The notes below the pieces were generated by a model. That model was not told the DNA's origin. It did not search any database and saw only the letters and a program-made list of their open reading frames with translations. Below, piece after piece: positions 8,500 through 12,896 of a DNA stretch of 12,896 nt; the stretch's first letter is position 1; every line of letters starts with the position of its first letter. The DNA comes from Methylococcaceae bacterium NSM2-1 (GTDB taxonomy: Bacteria; Pseudomonadota; Gammaproteobacteria; Methylococcales; Methylomonadaceae): the NCBI GenBank assembly GCA_002256705.1, contig NQJI01000075.1, forward strand, positions 1 through 12,896, given 5' to 3'. A program made the position numbers and the translations under genes.

Positions 8500-10041
8500 A
8501 TGCAATTAAACCCATCTGAAATAAGTGATCTGATTAAAAAGAAGATCGAAAACTTCGACCTGAGTGCCGAAGCGCATACAGAAGGTACCGTAGTCAGTGT
8601 GACTGACGGTATTGTAAGAGTACATGGTCTTTCTGAAGCAATGCAAGGTGAGATGCTCGAATTCCCGGGCAATACGTTTGGGATGGCACTTAACCTTGAA
8701 AGAGACTCAGTGGGTGTGGTGGTATTAGGTTCTTACCAGCACATTACTGAAGGCGATACCGTAAAATGTACCGGGAAAATTTTGGAAGTTCCTGTTGGAG
8801 AGGCATTACTGGGTCGTGTTGTTGACGCGCTGGGTAATCCTATCGATGGTAAAGGTGCTATTGATACCACCGAAACGGCTCCAATTGAAAAAATTGCGCC
8901 GGGCGTCATTGCCCGTCAATCGGTTGATCAACCCGTGCAGTTGGGTTTGAAATCTATTGATGCGATGATTCCAGTAGGTCGTGGACAGCGGGAATTGATA
9001 ATCGGTGATAGACAGACCGGTAAAACAGCTATTGCGATTGATGCCATCATTAATCAAAAAGGTACAGGCATTAAATGTATCTATGTGGCTATCGGTCAAA
9101 AACGCTCATCAATTGCCAACGTAGTTCGCAAGTTGGAAGAGCATGGTGCAATGGCGCATACGATTATTGTTGCGGCATCCGCGTCTGAGTCAGCTGCACT
9201 ACAATTTATCGCACCTTATACTGGCTGTTCGATGGGTGAATTCTTTAGAGACCGTGGTGAAGATGCCCTGATTATATATGACGATTTGACAAAACAGGCA
9301 TGGGCTTATCGTCAGGTTTCTTTATTGTTGCGTCGCCCACCAGGCCGTGAAGCATATCCGGGTGACGTGTTTTATTTGCACTCGCGTTTGCTGGAAAGAG
9401 CATCCCGTATTAATGCGAATGAAGTTGAAAAGCTGACTGGTGGCAAGGTAAAAGGTAAGACTGGCTCTTTGACAGCATTGCCCATTATTGAAACCCAAGG
9501 TGGTGACGTATCTGCTTTCGTGCCGACTAACGTTATTTCCATTACCGACGGTCAGATTTTCCTTGAGAGCAACTTGTTTAACTCAGGCATCCGTCCAGCT
9601 GTAAACGCCGGTTTGTCGGTATCGCGAGTGGGTGGTGCAGCACAGACAAAGATCATCAAGAAATTGGGTGGCGGTACACGTCTTGATTTGGCTCAGTACC
9701 GGGAATTGGCGGCTTTTGCACAGTTTGCTTCGGACCTTGATGAAAGCACCCGCAAACAGATTGAACGCGGCCAACGGGTCACGGAATTAATGAAGCAAAA
9801 TCAATACTCGCCGATGTCTGTCGCGCAAATGGCGGTTTCGTTGTTTGCAGCTAATGAAGGTTTCCTTGATAGCATAGAAGTGAATAAGGTACTCGATTTT
9901 GAAGCTGCTTTACAGTTGTATATGAAATCAGAACATGCTGAATTAATGAACAACATTAATGCAACTGGCGATTTTAGTAATGAAATCAGCAGTGGTTTAA
10001 GAACCGCTATTGAAACTTTCATTAAAACTCATAGTTGGTAA
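8500..10041 (+). CDS. atpA: ATP synthase F1 subunit alpha
   Basis: Alpha forms the non-catalytic nucleotide sites of the alpha3beta3 hexamer. The protein is 513 residues, identical in length to E. coli, and starts [19 protein letters not shown] and ends KTHSW. The N-terminal beta-barrel (about 25-95) is intact, with [20 protein letters not shown]. The Walker A motif GDRQTGKT is at 169-176 (K175), followed by the DELSEED-equivalent and C-terminal helical regions. The arginine finger R376 lies in [10 protein letters not shown]. The ATG at 8500 has a GAG-rich stretch upstream; the longer open frame from 8431 overlaps atpH and is not used. Nothing looks damaged. Confidence 0.98.
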   Translation: MQLNPSEISDLIKKKIENFDLSAEAHTEGTVVSVTDGIVRVHGLSEAMQGEMLEFPGNTFGMALNLERDSVGVVVLGSYQHITEGDTVKCTGKILEVPVGEALLGRVVDALGNPIDGKGAIDTTETAPIEKIAPGVIARQSVDQPVQLGLKSIDAMIPVGRGQRELIIGDRQTGKTAIAIDAIINQKGTGIKCIYVAIGQKRSSIANVVRKLEEHGAMAHTIIVAASASESAALQFIAPYTGCSMGEFFRDRGEDALIIYDDLTKQAWAYRQVSLLLRRPPGREAYPGDVFYLHSRLLERASRINANEVEKLTGGKVKGKTGSLTALPIIETQGGDVSAFVPTNVISITDGQIFLESNLFNSGIRPAVNAGLSVSRVGGAAQTKIIKKLGGGTRLDLAQYRELAAFAQFASDLDESTRKQIERGQRVTELMKQNQYSPMSVAQMAVSLFAANEGFLDSIEVNKVLDFEAALQLYMKSEHAELMNNINATGDFSNEISSGLRTAIETFIKTHSW

Positions 10042-10053
10042 AAGGGTCTTCAA

Positions 10054-12317
<2,264 letters not shown>

Positions 12318-12326
12318 TGTATGTTT

Positions 12327-12348
12327 CTCTCTGCCTGATGGCAGGGAG
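12327..12348 (+). other. Hairpin in the atpD-atpC gap
   Basis: CTCTCTGCC (12327-12335) pairs with GGCAGGGAG (12340-12348) around a TGAT loop. The pairing has one G-U wobble, and three further U-G wobbles can extend it outward. There is no following U-run, so it should not be a terminator. It may protect or process the mRNA, or tune the amount of epsilon made relative to beta. Confidence 0.5.
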
Positions 12349-12369
12349 GGGATTGAAACAGGTAAAAAA

Positions 12370-12792
12370 ATGACCATGACCATACATGTAGACATCGTGA
12401 GCGCTGAACGTGAGATATTCTCCGGGCTGGCAGAAATGGTATTTGCCCCCGCTGAACTTGGCGAAGTGGGTATTTCGCCTCGGCATGCCCCCTTAATAAC
12501 AAAGCTTAATCCCGGTGAAGTCCGGGTAAAAGTGAGTGATAATGAAAGCTATCCATTCTATATATCAGGCGGACTTTTAGAGGTGCAACCTCATCTGGTT
12601 ACCATTTTGGCTGACACGGCGATTAGAGCAAAAGATATTGATGAAGCAGCCGCATTAGATGCTAAAGCGAAAGCAGAAGAAGCTCTGGCTGATAAATCGG
12701 GTAAAATTGATTACGCAACAGCCCAGGCACAATTGGCGCAAGCTGTTATGCAGTTAAGAACATTGGATAGATTTAGAAAGCGCGGCGGATAG
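12370..12792 (+). CDS. atpC: ATP synthase F1 subunit epsilon
   Basis: Epsilon joins gamma to the c-ring and can inhibit ATP hydrolysis. The 140-residue protein (139 in E. coli) has the N-terminal beta-sandwich ([20 protein letters not shown], then [19 protein letters not shown] and [19 protein letters not shown]). It also has the C-terminal two-helix arm (about 90-140, [18 protein letters not shown] and onward), which is the inhibitory part. The first ATG (12370) is kept because AGG lies about 8 bases upstream and the E. coli protein starts at the matching place; ATG 12376 is a possible alternative. It is the last gene of the operon and is followed by a terminator. Confidence 0.95.
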   Translation: MTMTIHVDIVSAEREIFSGLAEMVFAPAELGEVGISPRHAPLITKLNPGEVRVKVSDNESYPFYISGGLLEVQPHLVTILADTAIRAKDIDEAAALDAKAKAEEALADKSGKIDYATAQAQLAQAVMQLRTLDRFRKRGG

Positions 12793-12823
12793 AAACGCAA
12801 CACTTGTGTCTCTACGCCCTTTT

Positions 12824-12868
12824 AAAAAGCTCGATAACGTATAACAATCACGCTATCGGGCTTTTTTT
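12824..12868 (+). terminator. Rho-independent terminator of the atp operon
   Basis: AAAAAGCTCGATAACGT (12824-12840) pairs with ACGCTATCGGGCTTTTT (12850-12866) across a 9-base loop. The pairing has one mismatch and one U-G pair. It ends in a run of seven Ts (12862-12868). The A-run on the left arm suggests it may also work on the opposite strand. Confidence 0.85.
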
Positions 12869-12885
12869 GTTTAACAGGATCTCAA

Positions 12886-12896
12886 ATGAACATTAC
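12886..12896 (+). CDS. Start of the next gene, probably glmU
   Basis: Only MNI and part of a fourth codon (Thr) are visible. AGGA lies about 7 bases upstream of the ATG, so this is a credible start. In many gammaproteobacteria atpC is followed by glmU (UDP-GlcNAc pyrophosphorylase), whose N-terminus often begins with a short hydrophobic strand. The identification rests on gene order only. Confidence 0.45.

Overview
The window comes from a gammaproteobacterium of moderate GC content. The evidence is a complete F1Fo ATP synthase operon in gammaproteobacterial order and style (alpha subunit of 513 residues starting MQLN, delta of 177, gamma of 287). It is followed by what looks like the start of glmU, and a DjlA-type co-chaperone lies upstream. 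A methanotroph-like lineage (Methylococcales) is my guess from overall feel and is not demonstrated.

Layout. Positions 1-218 (minus) hold the 5' part of a small secreted protein of unknown function. Positions 500-1297 (minus) encode djlA, divergent from purC (1374-2276, plus). purC is followed by a tight same-strand cluster: a HAD-UbiA fusion protein (2273-3748, 4-base overlap), an SMR/ArnE-like four-helix membrane protein (3745-4134, 4-base overlap) and a GT-C glycosyltransferase (4137-5691). The last is broken by an exact 10-bp tandem duplication, and removing one copy restores the frame. A 239-base spacer (5692-5930) carries AT-rich hairpins and a strong sigma70-type promoter whose -35 lies in a palindrome. 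Then come atpI, B, E, F, H, A, G, D and C (5931-12792), a rho-independent terminator, and the first codons of the next gene.

How the genes work together. The atp genes encode the proton-driven ATP synthase: AtpB, E and F form the membrane sector, AtpA, G, D, C and H the catalytic sector and stalks, and AtpI is the assembly factor. The purC-linked cluster reads as a lipid-linked sugar pathway. The UbiA protein resembles enzymes that move phosphoribose from PRPP to polyprenyl phosphate. The HAD domain could remove the 5-phosphate, the SMR protein could flip the lipid-sugar, and the GT-C enzyme could transfer the sugar in the periplasm. This pathway is inference.

Two lesions stand out. One is the 10-bp duplication in the glycosyltransferase. 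The other is a clean in-frame loss of about 31 residues from the N-terminal beta-barrel of AtpD, with the rest of the subunit intact. A roughly 62-bp double-hairpin repeat element also sits between atpG and atpD.
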